Shown here: positions 55,200 through 64,000 of the stretch, piece by piece
Position numbering within the stretch: position 1 is the stretch's first letter
Layout: each line of letters begins with the position of its first letter
Assembly: GCA_027533395.1 (NCBI GenBank)
Contig: JAPZUF010000002.1
Coordinates: 62,001 to 126,000, forward strand
Direction: 5' to 3'
Length of the DNA stretch: 64,000 nt
Source of the DNA: Cyclobacteriaceae bacterium
Lineage (GTDB): Bacteria > Bacteroidota > Bacteroidia > Cytophagales > Cyclobacteriaceae
Program-made: the position numbers and the translations under genes
The notes under the pieces: model-generated
Told to the model about the DNA's origin: nothing
The model's database searches: none
What the model saw: only the letters and a program-made list of their open reading frames with translations

Positions 55200-58196
55200 A
55201 TGCGCTTCCTTCTACTTTTATGCTTCGTGTTTGTAAGTATAGTCTTACCAGCACAAACAATACCCCAACATCCTAATAAAACAGAAAATGGATTGCGCCA
55301 AGGTAATTGGGCGATTTGGTATGATAAAGATTGGAATGAAACAAAGAATAAGGATAGTGTTGCCTTTTACCGATTAATAGAATACAAAGATGATATTCCC
55401 GTTGGCTTAACAAGCGATTACTACAGCAATGGTAAACTTCAAATGCAGGGTAAATTACTGGCAGAAAAACCGAAAGAAATTTGGGATGGTAAAGTCACCT
55501 ATTACTTTCCTAGTGGTAATAAGGAAAAAGAAGAATACTATGAAAAGGGTAAACTTCAAGCTGATGCACTACTTTTTAAGGAAGATGGAACAATAGATAG
55601 TATAGCGCTAGCAGACTATTTTTACAATAATAGTTTTTATGAAAGGGCTGAGCCATTATTACTTCATAATAAAAAATCTATAGAGAAAACGGTTGGCAAG
55701 TGGAACCGCGATTATGCCCTAGCCTGCACGAAGCTCGGTTTTTTGTATAGAACAATAGTACTATTTTCAAAAGCAGAGCTGTATTACTTAGAGGCTCGGG
55801 AAGTTTATGAAAGAATAAGTGGAAAAGAAAGCATAGAATATGCTCGTGCAAATGGAAATTTAGGAGAATTATACTACACACAAGGCTATTATTCAAAAGC
55901 TGAACCCTTACAAGTAAATTCAAAAAATACATTTGAGAAAATACATGGTAAATTTTCATCTCCTTATGCAAACGCATGTGTTAATATGGGCAATTTATTT
56001 GCACGTTTAGGCCGTTTTACCGAAGCTGAAAATTTGCTGATTGAAGCAAAAGAGATTCAAGAGAAAATTGCTAGTAAAAATAGTTATGGGTATGCTCGTG
56101 CATGTAGTAATCTCGCTGTTTTATACAGCACTTACAAATTTTATCTGAAAGCATTGCCTTTGTATGAAGAAGCCAAAGCAATTAGGCAAATGCTAGAGCC
56201 ATACAGCTTAGAATACATTAATACTTGCATGAGTTTAGGTATTACTTACATGTATCTGCAACGTTATGATGATGCTGAAAAATTATTGATAGAAGCGCTA
56301 AACTTAACAAAGCAAGTAGTTGGCGAAAAACACCTAACTTTTGCTATTGCCTGTAATAACCTTAGTGCATTTTATAACAATTGTAAATTGTATAAAAAAG
56401 CAGAGCTTTTGCAAATTGATGCGAATAAAGTAATTGAGCAGGTTTTGGGTACTCAGCATTTTAGTTATGCCAATGGATGTAACAACTTGGCAGAAATTTA
56501 TATTAACCAAAAAAAATACGACAAAGCTGAATCGTTTTTATTGAAAGCCTATCAAACTTACTATTCAATAATAGAAAATCAACTTTCATACATGTCTGAG
56601 AGGGAGAAAGAAGCTTTTCTAAATACATTTAAACAAGAGTTCGAAGCATTTAATTCATTTGTTCTATTACGCCAAAAAGATAATCCTGCAGTCGTTGGGA
56701 ACATGTACAATAATTTATTGGCTACGAAAGCACTTCTGTTTAATACCCAAAATGCAATGCGAAAACACATAATAGGGAGCGGGAAGATGGAGTTAATAGC
56801 ATTGTTAAATGATTGGCAGGAAAAAAGAGAGAATTTGGCAAAGGCTTTTAAAATGTCGATAAGTGAAAGAGAAAAAAGAAAAATTAACCTTCAGGAATCA
56901 GAAAAAGAAATCAATTTAATTGAAAAGCAACTGTCGCAACAGACAGCCGTTTTTTCCAGATCGCGCACCAATAGCGTTACTTGGCAGGATGTACAAAAAA
57001 CAATAAAGCCAAAACAAGCAGCGATAGAAATGGTGAGGTTTAGGTATCATAACAAGAAATTTACTGATACAATTTATTATGCAGCACTAATCATCACACC
57101 AACAAGTAAGCAACCCGAATTGGTTGTATTAAACAACGGTAATGAACTTGAAAAAGCAATCAAGTACTATAAAAACAATATCAAGTTCGAAATTGAAGAT
57201 AAAACAAGTTATAACTTATTTTGGCGTTCAATTAGTGAGCGACTAAATAAGGTGGCGCCAAAAACAAAGAAGATTTATTTTTCTGCAGATGGTGTTTATC
57301 ATGCTCTTAACTTACAAACTTTACTTAACCCTCAATCAGGTAAATATGTAGCTGATGAATACGAGATACAGCTCTTAACAAACACAAAAGATTTAATTGG
57401 TGCGATTCAAAAAATAGACTCGAGAAATGAGGCTTTTCTTTTTGGTTATCCTGATTATACAAATACAATTAATGAAAACAACATTCCAGATTCAAACATC
57501 CTAAATTATGATTTAGATAGCTTGAAAAGAGAGTTTGTAAGGGGTCGCATTTCCATGTTACCAGGAACAGAAAAGGAAGTTAAAGGACTCTTTAATACGT
57601 TAGCAAAACAAAACTGGAAGACCGAGACGTTTATATTGGGTCAAGCAACTGAATCGAAATTAAAAGACTTACGAAGCCCAAAGGTTTTACACATAGCAAC
57701 ACATGGATTTTTTATGCAAGACGTAAATGTTAAGGATAATTCGAAAGGTTTTATAGGAATAGACAATCAAAAGATATTTGAAAATCCATTGTTGCGATCG
57801 GGGTTATTGCTCGCAGGCTCGCAGCAGTCCTTAGATGGTAAAAACAACTTTGATGAAGAGGATGGAATTTTAACCGCATACGAAGCGATGAACCTGGATT
57901 TAAGTAATACAGATTTAGTTGTTTTGTCTGCCTGTGAAACAGGTTTAGGAGAGATAAAAAATGGAGAAGGTGTATTTGGTTTACAAAGAGCATTTCAAAC
58001 AGCGGGCGCAAAAAGTATTATTATGAGTCTCTGGAAAGTGAATGATACAAGTACACAAGAATTGATGCAGCTATTCTACAACAATTGGTTATCATCTGGA
58101 GATAAAAGGAAGGCATTTATTCAAGCACAAGATTCTATGAGACGAAAATACAAGCATCCTTTTTTTTGGGGAGCTTTCGTCTTGGTTGGTGAATGA
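55200..58196 (+). CDS. Secreted YwqK/MORN-like, TPR and CHAT-protease protein
   Basis: 998 residues. Signal peptide (LLLLCFVFVSIVLPAQ). Residues about 25-130 hold YwqK/MORN-like repeats (GLRQGNWAIWYDKDW, YYSNGKLQMQGKLL, YYFPSGNKEKEEYYEKG). Seven or eight TPR_12-like units follow (pattern YARACSNLAVLY, YANGCNNLAEIYINQ), with a coiled-coil linker to about residue 600. The last 350 residues are a CHAT domain with the catalytic His near 835 (LHIATHGFF) and Cys near 912 (VLSACETGLGEIKNGEG), both intact. CHAT proteases cut partner proteins when the TPR part is engaged. The signal peptide makes this one periplasmic or surface-exposed, so its targets are unknown. Confidence 0.85.
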   Translation: MRFLLLLCFVFVSIVLPAQTIPQHPNKTENGLRQGNWAIWYDKDWNETKNKDSVAFYRLIEYKDDIPVGLTSDYYSNGKLQMQGKLLAEKPKEIWDGKVTYYFPSGNKEKEEYYEKGKLQADALLFKEDGTIDSIALADYFYNNSFYERAEPLLLHNKKSIEKTVGKWNRDYALACTKLGFLYRTIVLFSKAELYYLEAREVYERISGKESIEYARANGNLGELYYTQGYYSKAEPLQVNSKNTFEKIHGKFSSPYANACVNMGNLFARLGRFTEAENLLIEAKEIQEKIASKNSYGYARACSNLAVLYSTYKFYLKALPLYEEAKAIRQMLEPYSLEYINTCMSLGITYMYLQRYDDAEKLLIEALNLTKQVVGEKHLTFAIACNNLSAFYNNCKLYKKAELLQIDANKVIEQVLGTQHFSYANGCNNLAEIYINQKKYDKAESFLLKAYQTYYSIIENQLSYMSEREKEAFLNTFKQEFEAFNSFVLLRQKDNPAVVGNMYNNLLATKALLFNTQNAMRKHIIGSGKMELIALLNDWQEKRENLAKAFKMSISEREKRKINLQESEKEINLIEKQLSQQTAVFSRSRTNSVTWQDVQKTIKPKQAAIEMVRFRYHNKKFTDTIYYAALIITPTSKQPELVVLNNGNELEKAIKYYKNNIKFEIEDKTSYNLFWRSISERLNKVAPKTKKIYFSADGVYHALNLQTLLNPQSGKYVADEYEIQLLTNTKDLIGAIQKIDSRNEAFLFGYPDYTNTINENNIPDSNILNYDLDSLKREFVRGRISMLPGTEKEVKGLFNTLAKQNWKTETFILGQATESKLKDLRSPKVLHIATHGFFMQDVNVKDNSKGFIGIDNQKIFENPLLRSGLLLAGSQQSLDGKNNFDEEDGILTAYEAMNLDLSNTDLVVLSACETGLGEIKNGEGVFGLQRAFQTAGAKSIIMSLWKVNDTSTQELMQLFYNNWLSSGDKRKAFIQAQDSMRRKYKHPFFWGAFVLVGE

Positions 58197-58478
58197 AATG
58201 AAAAAACTGTTGACTTGTTCTAAGAAAAATTTAGGTTCTTTATGATGCTATTCTTACTGCAATAACTAAGAAGGCAAGTTGTAGCCAAATGCAAACTAAA
58301 ATTCGATTTATTTCAGTGGTTAGTTGTTTTTAAAATTTGTAGCCAATCGAAAGCATCCAAATTACTTTTTAGCCATTCAATTTTTAGAATGGTTTTCTAT
58401 ACTCAATCATAGTAAAATATTGAATTTTTAACTTGAAAATTGATAAATAAAAAAGCCTAACTAGAAGGTTAGGCTTTG
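58197..58478. other. Intergenic stretch before tRNA-Lys
   Basis: About 280 bases of AT-rich sequence with no ORF of note. The only structure is the terminator at 58452-58477. Two short copies of TTGTAGCCAA-like sequence occur near 58280 and 58340, too short to interpret. Confidence 0.5.
58452..58477 (-). terminator. Terminator of tRNA-Lys
   Basis: AAAGCCTAAC (58452-58461) pairs with GTTAGGCTTT (58468-58477), a perfect 10-bp stem. On the minus strand a T-run follows. It starts directly after the tRNA 3' end. Confidence 0.85.
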
Positions 58479-58551
58479 TGATCCCGCTGGGATTCGAACC
58501 CAGGACCCTTACATTAAAAGTGTAATGCTCTACCAACTGAGCTACGAGATC
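58479..58551 (-). tRNA. tRNA-Lys (anticodon UUU)
   Basis: Reads on the minus strand from GATCTCG to CGGGATC plus one discriminator base A; the acceptor stem pairs over 7 bp with one G-U. GCTCAGTTGGTAGAGC forms the D arm, the anticodon loop is CTTTTAA with anticodon TTT, and GGGTTCGAATCCC forms the T arm. The 73-nt gene has no encoded CCA. A terminator follows at once. Confidence 0.95.
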
Positions 58552-58640
58552 TTCCGTCAATCACCTAAAGCTTTAAAACATTGTCAATTTCGCCAGCTTT
58601 TCCGTAATTGAGGGCACAAAGGTAATAGGATAAAAAATAT

Positions 58641-59369
58641 ATGCAAAAAGCAGTCAAAAAAAATATAGTTTTCTTTTTCATACTTTTATCCGCATGGTCA
58701 GTTTATGGGCAAAATGCTCAACTAACTTTAAAAAAGGCTGACTCTCTTTTTTCTGCCAAACGGTATTCGCAAGCCATCAAGGTCTATGAATCTTTGCTTC
58801 AAAGTAAACAGATGAGTCCTTCGATGTTATTGAAAATGGCCTACATCTACGAGGCTAATAATGATTATACCCAAGCTCAATATTGTTTAACACATTATAC
58901 TCGATTAACAAACGATTTAACTGCATTGGATAAACAGAATAGTCTTGCTAAGAAGTATGGGTTAAAAGGTTACGATAATCCTGAAGAAGTGCAAATTTGG
59001 TTTTCTGTTTTGCCTTATATCCCATACATCGTTTTGTTAATTTTGTTGACGGCAGCAATTCTGGTTTTTGTTCAGTTTTGGTTCTCAAAACAGAATGTAA
59101 AGCGACTTGTATTTCCAATTCTTACAACTGTTTTCCTTTTGTTTGCGGTTTTCCTTCAAACAATATTTCAGCAGCCAAAATTTGGCATTGTTTCAGCAGA
59201 TAAAACGTATGCCATGTCAGGACCATCAGCGGCTGCTAACGTAAGCCAAATCATTCGAAAAGGAAGTCGTGTCGAAATTATGGATTACACCGATGTTTGG
59301 GTTAAAGTGAAGTTAAATGAAGATGTATATTTTGTAAGACAAGACGATTTGCTAACCATTGCACCTTAA
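58641..59369 (+). CDS. Membrane protein with TPR and SH3-like domains (BatE-like)
   Basis: 242 residues. Signal sequence (FFILLSAWSVYGQ), two or three TPR units (SAKRYSQAIKVYESLLQS, MLLKMAYIYEANNDYTQAQY), two membrane helices (VLPYIPYIVLLILLTAAILVF, VFPILTTVFLLFAVFLQ), then an SH3-like C-terminal domain (VEIMDYTDVWVKVKLNEDVY). This order matches the BatE-type proteins of Bacteroidota aerotolerance loci, but no batA-D genes are nearby, so the name is only a resemblance. ruvX starts 17 bases later. Confidence 0.75.
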   Translation: MQKAVKKNIVFFFILLSAWSVYGQNAQLTLKKADSLFSAKRYSQAIKVYESLLQSKQMSPSMLLKMAYIYEANNDYTQAQYCLTHYTRLTNDLTALDKQNSLAKKYGLKGYDNPEEVQIWFSVLPYIPYIVLLILLTAAILVFVQFWFSKQNVKRLVFPILTTVFLLFAVFLQTIFQQPKFGIVSADKTYAMSGPSAAANVSQIIRKGSRVEIMDYTDVWVKVKLNEDVYFVRQDDLLTIAP

Positions 59370-59386
59370 TATCCATACCTTTAAGC

Positions 59387-59806
59387 ATGGCAAGAATAAT
59401 GGCAATTGATTACGGAGTTAAAAGAACGGGTATTGCTGTAACCGATATCAACCAAATAATTGCCACTCCATTAGATACTGTTGCCACGCATCTTTGTTTA
59501 CAGTTTATCGAAAACTATTGTAAAAAAGAACTTGTTGAAACTTTTGTGGTAGGTATGCCTAAAACATTAAACAACGAAGATTCAGAAATTGCACCCTTAG
59601 TAAGAAAGTTTATCGATTCATTACAAAAGAAATTTCCCGATATAAAAATACATACTGCTGATGAACGCTTTACTTCATCTATGGCTAAACAAGCTTTGCT
59701 AGATGGAGGTATGAAAAAGAAAGATCGCCAGCAAAAAGGTAACATCGATAAAGTAAGTGCCACCCTTATTCTGCAAAGTTTTTTAGAAACAAATAGAAAT
59801 TTTTAG
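59387..59806 (+). CDS. ruvX: Holliday-junction-resolvase-like protein RuvX/YqgF
   Basis: 139 residues, complete RNase H-like fold. MAIDYGVKRTGIAVTDINQ holds the first acidic residue. VVGMPKTLNNEDSEIAPLVR and HTADERFTSSMAKQAL contain the conserved Glu/Asp positions, and KVSATLILQSFLE is the C-terminal helix. Its accepted role is in processing 16S rRNA precursor and possibly recombination intermediates. It follows the TPR/SH3 gene closely and may be cotranscribed with it. Confidence 0.95.
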   Translation: MARIMAIDYGVKRTGIAVTDINQIIATPLDTVATHLCLQFIENYCKKELVETFVVGMPKTLNNEDSEIAPLVRKFIDSLQKKFPDIKIHTADERFTSSMAKQALLDGGMKKKDRQQKGNIDKVSATLILQSFLETNRNF

Positions 59807-59896
59807 TGATAGAAGTCACTAAAGAAACATTGTTGATGGATTCATCCATTAAGTAAACACATTAATATTTAACTTTTTTAGGAATACACAACCAAC

Positions 59897-59941
59897 CGTG
59901 ACTCATGTCACAGTGTAGCCCTGACCGACATTCTACTTTTG
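59897..59941 (+). promoter_or_regulatory. Crp/Fnr-type site and promoter of the RND efflux operon
   Basis: CGTGA-CTCATG-TCACA (59897-59912) is one base from the TGTGA-N6-TCACA site of Crp/Fnr proteins. A -7 box TACTTTTG (59934-59941) follows after 21 bases, with no TTG at -33. The predicted start of transcription near 59946 puts the site centre at about -41.5, the position of a class II activator. The ATG is at 59958. Confidence 0.6.
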
Positions 59942-59957
59942 TGAAAAAAGTAAAGAT

Positions 59958-61265
59958 ATGCGGCAAAAAGTTTTTTTGATTTTACTACTAAGTTTTAGCA
60001 CAAGCTATTTTACACGAGCACAGGAAAAAGGAATTCCTATTTCACTAGAGGAAAGTGTGCAAGCTTCGCTTAAACACAATCCTATTTTAAAAATGGCAGA
60101 AGCAGACCTTCGCATGCGCGAAGCGAGTGTTACACAAACAAAAGCGTTTTTCTTACCCGGGCTAGATGTTTCGTATGGAGGTTTCTTCACCAATAATCCT
60201 TTGAATGCTTTTGGTTTTAAACTTCAGCAAGAAGCTATTACACAAAATGATTTCAATCCTTTATTATTAAACAATCCGGATGCGACTGAAAATTATTCTT
60301 TTAAAGTAAGTTTTACTCAACCATTATTTAATCCAGATTTATGGTTGAAAGCGAAAGCAGCTCGCTTAGCTTTAGAAGCAGAGACATTGTCAACCGAACG
60401 CAAGAAAGAGTTTGTAACCTATCAGGTAAAGTCTTTGTATTATCAGGTTTATCTGACTTACAAGAGTTTAGATGTTGCAGCAGCTTACAAACAAACCTTG
60501 CAAGAAGCTTTACAACAAGCAGAAGAAAGATTCAAAGGTGGATATTTACAACAAGCGGATGTGTTAAAAATTAAAGCTGAGTTGTTGCAGGCAGAAACTG
60601 AAGTAATTGCAGCCAATAAGAATTATGAAGGTATTTGCGATCAACTAAGTTTAGCAATGGGCAATAGTCTGGGTACATTGTATGCCCCCATATCCTTTGA
60701 AAAGGAATTAACTGGAAATGCGGATTCAATTTTAAGTAATCAAAACAGAAAAGATTTTTTAGCGATGCAGAAAGCTTTGCAGGCACAAGAGAAAATCTTT
60801 CTTGCTGAAAAAAATAATCTATTACCAAGCTTGAATGCTTTTGGTGATTGGCTAACGAACGATAATAGTCCGACTGGTTTTGGTGCCAATGCTTATCTGG
60901 CAGGTTTTCAACTTTCGTGGAAACCTTTTACCGGGTTGTATCGAAGTGGTAAAATCGAAGAAGAGAAAGCTAAACTAGCTAAACAAAAAGAACAGTATCA
61001 ACAATACGTGAACAACAGCGAACTCGAGCGAAGACAAACGCATTTATTATTCGTTCAATTGAGCCAAACAGAATTAGCAGCTAAACAAGGCGCTGAAGTT
61101 GCACAAGAAATTTTCCGTATCACATCTGATCGCTTTGCACAAGGCTTAACCAGTTCTACAGAGTTGTTAATGGCCGGAACAAAAAGCAAACAACAACAAC
61201 TCAACCTATTATACATTACTACAACTAAACTTAGTACGATTGCTTATCAAGAATTTTTAAAATAA
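59958..61265 (+). CDS. TolC-family outer-membrane efflux protein
   Basis: 435 residues with signal peptide (LILLLSFSTSYFTRAQ). The outer-membrane efflux protein repeats are seen twice: SVQASLKHNPILKMAEADL with VTQTKAFFLPGLDVSYGG, and later QALQAQEKIFLAEKNNLLP with LNAFGDW. The coiled-coil helices are typical of the TolC tunnel. It forms the outer-membrane channel of a tripartite pump with the two genes downstream; the adaptor starts 4 bases later. Confidence 0.93.
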   Translation: MRQKVFLILLLSFSTSYFTRAQEKGIPISLEESVQASLKHNPILKMAEADLRMREASVTQTKAFFLPGLDVSYGGFFTNNPLNAFGFKLQQEAITQNDFNPLLLNNPDATENYSFKVSFTQPLFNPDLWLKAKAARLALEAETLSTERKKEFVTYQVKSLYYQVYLTYKSLDVAAAYKQTLQEALQQAEERFKGGYLQQADVLKIKAELLQAETEVIAANKNYEGICDQLSLAMGNSLGTLYAPISFEKELTGNADSILSNQNRKDFLAMQKALQAQEKIFLAEKNNLLPSLNAFGDWLTNDNSPTGFGANAYLAGFQLSWKPFTGLYRSGKIEEEKAKLAKQKEQYQQYVNNSELERRQTHLLFVQLSQTELAAKQGAEVAQEIFRITSDRFAQGLTSSTELLMAGTKSKQQQLNLLYITTTKLSTIAYQEFLK

Positions 61266-61269
61266 AAAT

Positions 61270-62325
61270 ATGAAAATGAAATACAGTATCATTAGTTTAT
61301 CTCTCTTATCTCTCTTTGCCTGCTCAGAAGAAAACAAGCAAGACAAACCAACATCAATTGAAGTTGAAGCATCTGTTATACATCCCATTTCTCTTCAAGA
61401 GGAAAATCTGAAAGTAAGTGGTTTAGTTAAATCACAAGAGCGTGCTGTAATCACTACGCGCATTATGAGTGAAGTAAAACAAGTATTGGTGCAAGCCGGA
61501 GATCAGGTAAAACAAGGCGATAACTTACTCGTGTTGGATACACAAGAAATTCAAGCAAGAGTAAACCAAGCCAAAGCTATGGTTGCCGAAACACAAGCTG
61601 CCTTAACTGTTGCCGAGCAAGATGTTGCACGATACAAAGCGTTGCTGAAATCAAACAGTGTTTCAGTTAAAGAAAATGAAAACATTGTGTTGCATTATGA
61701 ATCTATAATAGCAAAACACGAGGCAGCTAAAGCCATGCAAACAGAAGCAGCCTATTGGTTAAAACATGCCATCATTAATGCACCCTTTTCAGGAACAATC
61801 GCTCAAGTTTTAATTGATGCCGGAAGTATAACCAATCCGGGTATGCCTTTGGTAGTCATAGAAAAAAATGGGGCCATAGCGATTCAGTGTTTTGTTGATG
61901 AATCAGTCATTAATAAAATTAAAGTAAATGAAACAGTTTACATAAGTGCAGGTGAAGGGATGAGTAAAGCAATTATCAACTCTAAATCAAACTCTTCTAC
62001 ATCTAACAGTGGTCTATATGAAGTAGAGCTAACCGTTGAAGGTAATCAACAAGCTTACTTACTCGGGCAATCAGTTACTGTATTATTCAATATAAAAAAT
62101 AGTCAGGCTTCTGTTTGGTTGCCAAAGCGTGCTTTGGTTTTTAAAGACGATCAAACTGGTGTTTTTGTGCAAGATGGTAATCAGCAAGCTGCTTTGCGTT
62201 GGGTTAAAACCGGATTAAGCAAGGATTCACTCACACAAATTTTATCAGGTGTGATGCCAACCGATAAAGTATTGCTTAGCTATAACAGATTAAGAAATGG
62301 TGTAAAAGTAAAATTGACTAAGTAA
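61270..62325 (+). CDS. RND efflux periplasmic adaptor (membrane fusion) lipoprotein
   Basis: 351 residues. The lipobox is LSLFAC, so it is anchored as a lipoprotein. The biotinyl-lipoyl hairpin motif is SEVKQVLVQAGDQVKQGDNLLVLDTQEIQARVNQAKA in outline, with helices VAETQAALTVAEQDVARYK. The second half (INAPFSGTIAQVLIDAGSIT) completes the lipoyl domain, followed by beta-barrel and membrane-proximal domains. It joins the inner-membrane pump to the TolC-type channel. The pump gene begins 4 bases downstream. Confidence 0.93.
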   Translation: MKMKYSIISLSLLSLFACSEENKQDKPTSIEVEASVIHPISLQEENLKVSGLVKSQERAVITTRIMSEVKQVLVQAGDQVKQGDNLLVLDTQEIQARVNQAKAMVAETQAALTVAEQDVARYKALLKSNSVSVKENENIVLHYESIIAKHEAAKAMQTEAAYWLKHAIINAPFSGTIAQVLIDAGSITNPGMPLVVIEKNGAIAIQCFVDESVINKIKVNETVYISAGEGMSKAIINSKSNSSTSNSGLYEVELTVEGNQQAYLLGQSVTVLFNIKNSQASVWLPKRALVFKDDQTGVFVQDGNQQAALRWVKTGLSKDSLTQILSGVMPTDKVLLSYNRLRNGVKVKLTK

Positions 62326-62329
62326 TAAA

Positions 62330-64000
62330 ATGAAAGAAGGATTATCCGGCTCAATAGCCAAAGCATTTATACAATCGAAGCTTACCATTTTATTAATGAT
62401 AGGTTTTCTGTTGGTTGGTGCATACAGCACCTTGCTCATTCCGCGTGAAGAGGAACCTCAGATTGATGTACCCATGGCCGATATTTTCATTCGGTATGAA
62501 GGTGCCAGCCCGAAGGAAGTAGAAGCGCGTATTGTTCAACCACTCGAAAAAATAGTTTCGAATATTCATGGAGTAGAATATGTGTATGCCACTGCTATGC
62601 AAGGTCAAGCCATGCTAATTGTGCAGTTTTATGTTGGCGAGGATATTGAACGTTCCATTGTAAAACTATACAATGAGTTGATGAAGAATATGGATAAGAT
62701 GCCGCAAGGTGCATCTATGCCATTGGTAAAAACAAGATCGATTGATGATGTTCCTGCATTAAGTTTAACGCTTTGGAGTGAAAATTATGGTGATGATCAG
62801 TTGCGACAAATAGCACAAAGCATTACGCATGAATTGAAGCAAATCAATCAGGTTGCAGAAGCAAAAATTATTGGTGGTCGCGCACAGCAGTTAATTGTTG
62901 AAGTGGATAAAACTAAACTCATCCAACATCAGTTAGATTTAGTTTCCTTACAGCAAGTATTAGCAGCTCAAAATCATCAGGTTAGTGCCGGTACTATCAT
63001 CAATCAAAATCAACAAATCAATGTATCTTCCGGATTCATCATCGAAAGTGAGACGGATGCAAAAAATTTAATCGTTGGCGTTAATAATAATCAACCTGTT
63101 TATCTTCATCAGATTGCTTCCATCAAGTTAGCGGCAGCGCAAGCTAACCAATATGTTTTTTATGGCGAAGGCGCTTTTAGTAAACCAAATGAATTCGATA
63201 ACGGTGTTGAATTTCCGGCAGTAACCATAGCTATCGCCAAAAAGAAAGGTGCCGATGCAATGGTGGTTGCAGAAACGATAACTGAGAAAATTGAATTATT
63301 AAAACAAGATTTAATTCCAAATGATGTTCAGCTAACGGTTACCAGAAATTATGGCGAAACTGCTTCAGAGAAAGTTTCGGAATTGCTGTTGCATTTAGTA
63401 GCTGCCATTGTTGCTGTTACAGCTTTTGTAATGTTAGCGATGGGTTGGCGCGGAGGTTTAGTTGTATTCTTATCAGTACCCGTAACTTTTGCATTAACCT
63501 TGTTCAGCTATTACTTTCTTGATTATACGCTCAATCGCATTACACTTTTTGCCTTAGTATTTATCACAGGTATTGTAGTAGATGATTCCATCATAATTGC
63601 AGAGAACATGCATCGTCATTTTAAAATGAAAAAATTACCTTTCTTGCAAGCTGCTATTTTCTCTATTAATGAGGTCGGCAATCCAACTATCCTGGCCACG
63701 TTCACTGTTATTGCAGCCGTATTGCCTATGGCATTTGTAACCGGAATGATGGGACCCTATATGAGTCCGATGCCAATTGGTGCTTCTATTGCTATGTTGC
63801 TTTCTTTGATAGTGGCTCTCACACTCACACCTTATTTAGGTTATCTTTTCTTGCGAGAAAAAGATGACAAAAAAGATGAGCATGAACATGTTTTGGAAAA
63901 ATCAGCTATATATAAACTCTATAAGAAGATTTTAGATCCGATGTTGCTCACCCGTTGGAAACGTTGGGCATTTATGATCGGTACTGTAGTTATTCTTTTG
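62330..64000 (+). CDS. RND efflux pump, inner-membrane transporter (3' end outside window)
   Basis: 557 codons are visible from the ATG at 62330, and the frame is still open at base 64000. A complete RND pump is about 1000-1040 residues, so roughly half is present. The first membrane helix (KLTILLMIGFLLVGAYSTLL) is followed by the periplasmic PN1/PN2 region (EEEPQIDVPMADIFIRYEGA, EVEARIVQPLEKIVSNIHGV). The proton-relay pair of Asp residues in helix 4 is present in FITGIVVDDSIIIAENMHRH. The sequence is closest in form to the AcrB-type and heavy-metal-type superfamily. Substrate is unknown. Confidence 0.94.
   Translation, partial: MKEGLSGSIAKAFIQSKLTILLMIGFLLVGAYSTLLIPREEEPQIDVPMADIFIRYEGASPKEVEARIVQPLEKIVSNIHGVEYVYATAMQGQAMLIVQFYVGEDIERSIVKLYNELMKNMDKMPQGASMPLVKTRSIDDVPALSLTLWSENYGDDQLRQIAQSITHELKQINQVAEAKIIGGRAQQLIVEVDKTKLIQHQLDLVSLQQVLAAQNHQVSAGTIINQNQQINVSSGFIIESETDAKNLIVGVNNNQPVYLHQIASIKLAAAQANQYVFYGEGAFSKPNEFDNGVEFPAVTIAIAKKKGADAMVVAETITEKIELLKQDLIPNDVQLTVTRNYGETASEKVSELLLHLVAAIVAVTAFVMLAMGWRGGLVVFLSVPVTFALTLFSYYFLDYTLNRITLFALVFITGIVVDDSIIIAENMHRHFKMKKLPFLQAAIFSINEVGNPTILATFTVIAAVLPMAFVTGMMGPYMSPMPIGASIAMLLSLIVALTLTPYLGYLFLREKDDKKDEHEHVLEKSAIYKLYKKILDPMLLTRWKRWAFMIGTVVILL

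Noticed and set aside
1-64000. CRISPR arrays, insertion sequences, phage genes, rRNA
   Set aside because: I looked for regularly spaced direct repeats, transposase motifs, integrase motifs and rRNA-like blocks and found none.

Overview
The window is chromosomal DNA of an AT-rich member of the Bacteroidota, probably in or near the Cytophagales. The evidence is a type IX secretion cluster (PorP/SprF protein plus a protein with a gliding-motility-type C-terminus), a DUF3467 gene directly after rpoC, a PafA-type phosphatase, large propeller and TPR histidine kinases, and promoters of the Bacteroidota form TTG-N(18-23)-TAnnTTTG. The family-level placement is inference. There is no phage, insertion sequence, CRISPR array or rRNA. 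One tRNA (Lys, UUU) is present.

Layout. 1-2 kb: 3' end of rpoC and a DUF3467 gene. 2-8.1 kb: GTP-type PEP carboxykinase, facing a four-gene operon of SLC13 dicarboxylate transporter, cytosolic cNMP-domain histidine kinase, receiver-only response regulator and DUF2490 protein. 8.2-11.7 kb: rpsL-rpsG-fusA-rpsJ, with a strong hairpin between rpsG and fusA and a terminator after rpsJ. 11.85-12.3 kb: a divergent SymE-like toxin / XRE regulator pair with two matching operators. 12.5-24 kb: a large BNR/sortilin-type secreted protein, an MFS transporter, a TPR sensor kinase broken by one in-frame stop, a DECR-type reductase with a MetB-type enzyme, a lipoprotein, and an OmpA-family lipoprotein with a 59-residue membrane protein after it. 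24-31 kb: a HisKA_2 kinase/LuxR regulator pair, Hsp20, a DegP-type protease, an ALDH7-type dehydrogenase and a lone receiver. 31-46 kb: two large unknown proteins, PafA phosphatase, an APC permease, a propeller histidine kinase, an SDR, a membrane protein, malate:quinone oxidoreductase and a pirin. 46.3-46.8 kb: two abutting gene remnants. 46.9-51.2 kb: a repeat-rich surface protein, a T9SS-sorted protein and a PorP/SprF protein. 51.4-54 kb: arsM-arsC-acr3 behind two palindromic operators. 54-58.2 kb: a kinase-like protein lacking its ATPase domain, and a secreted YwqK/TPR/CHAT protein. 58.5-64 kb: tRNA-Lys, a TPR/SH3 protein, ruvX, and a TolC/adaptor/RND efflux operon that runs off the end.

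How the parts work together. PEP carboxykinase, the dicarboxylate carrier and its two-component pair look like a C4-dicarboxylate/gluconeogenesis module. The ars operon covers arsenate reduction, arsenite export and methylation, but has no local arsR. The most interesting items are the SymE/XRE pair with TTCG-N6-CGAA operators, the hairpin inside the str operon, a family of terminators sharing one stem sequence, the interrupted sensor kinase, the ATPase-less kinase, the exported CHAT protein, and an adhesin repeat conserved at protein level but diverged at silent sites.
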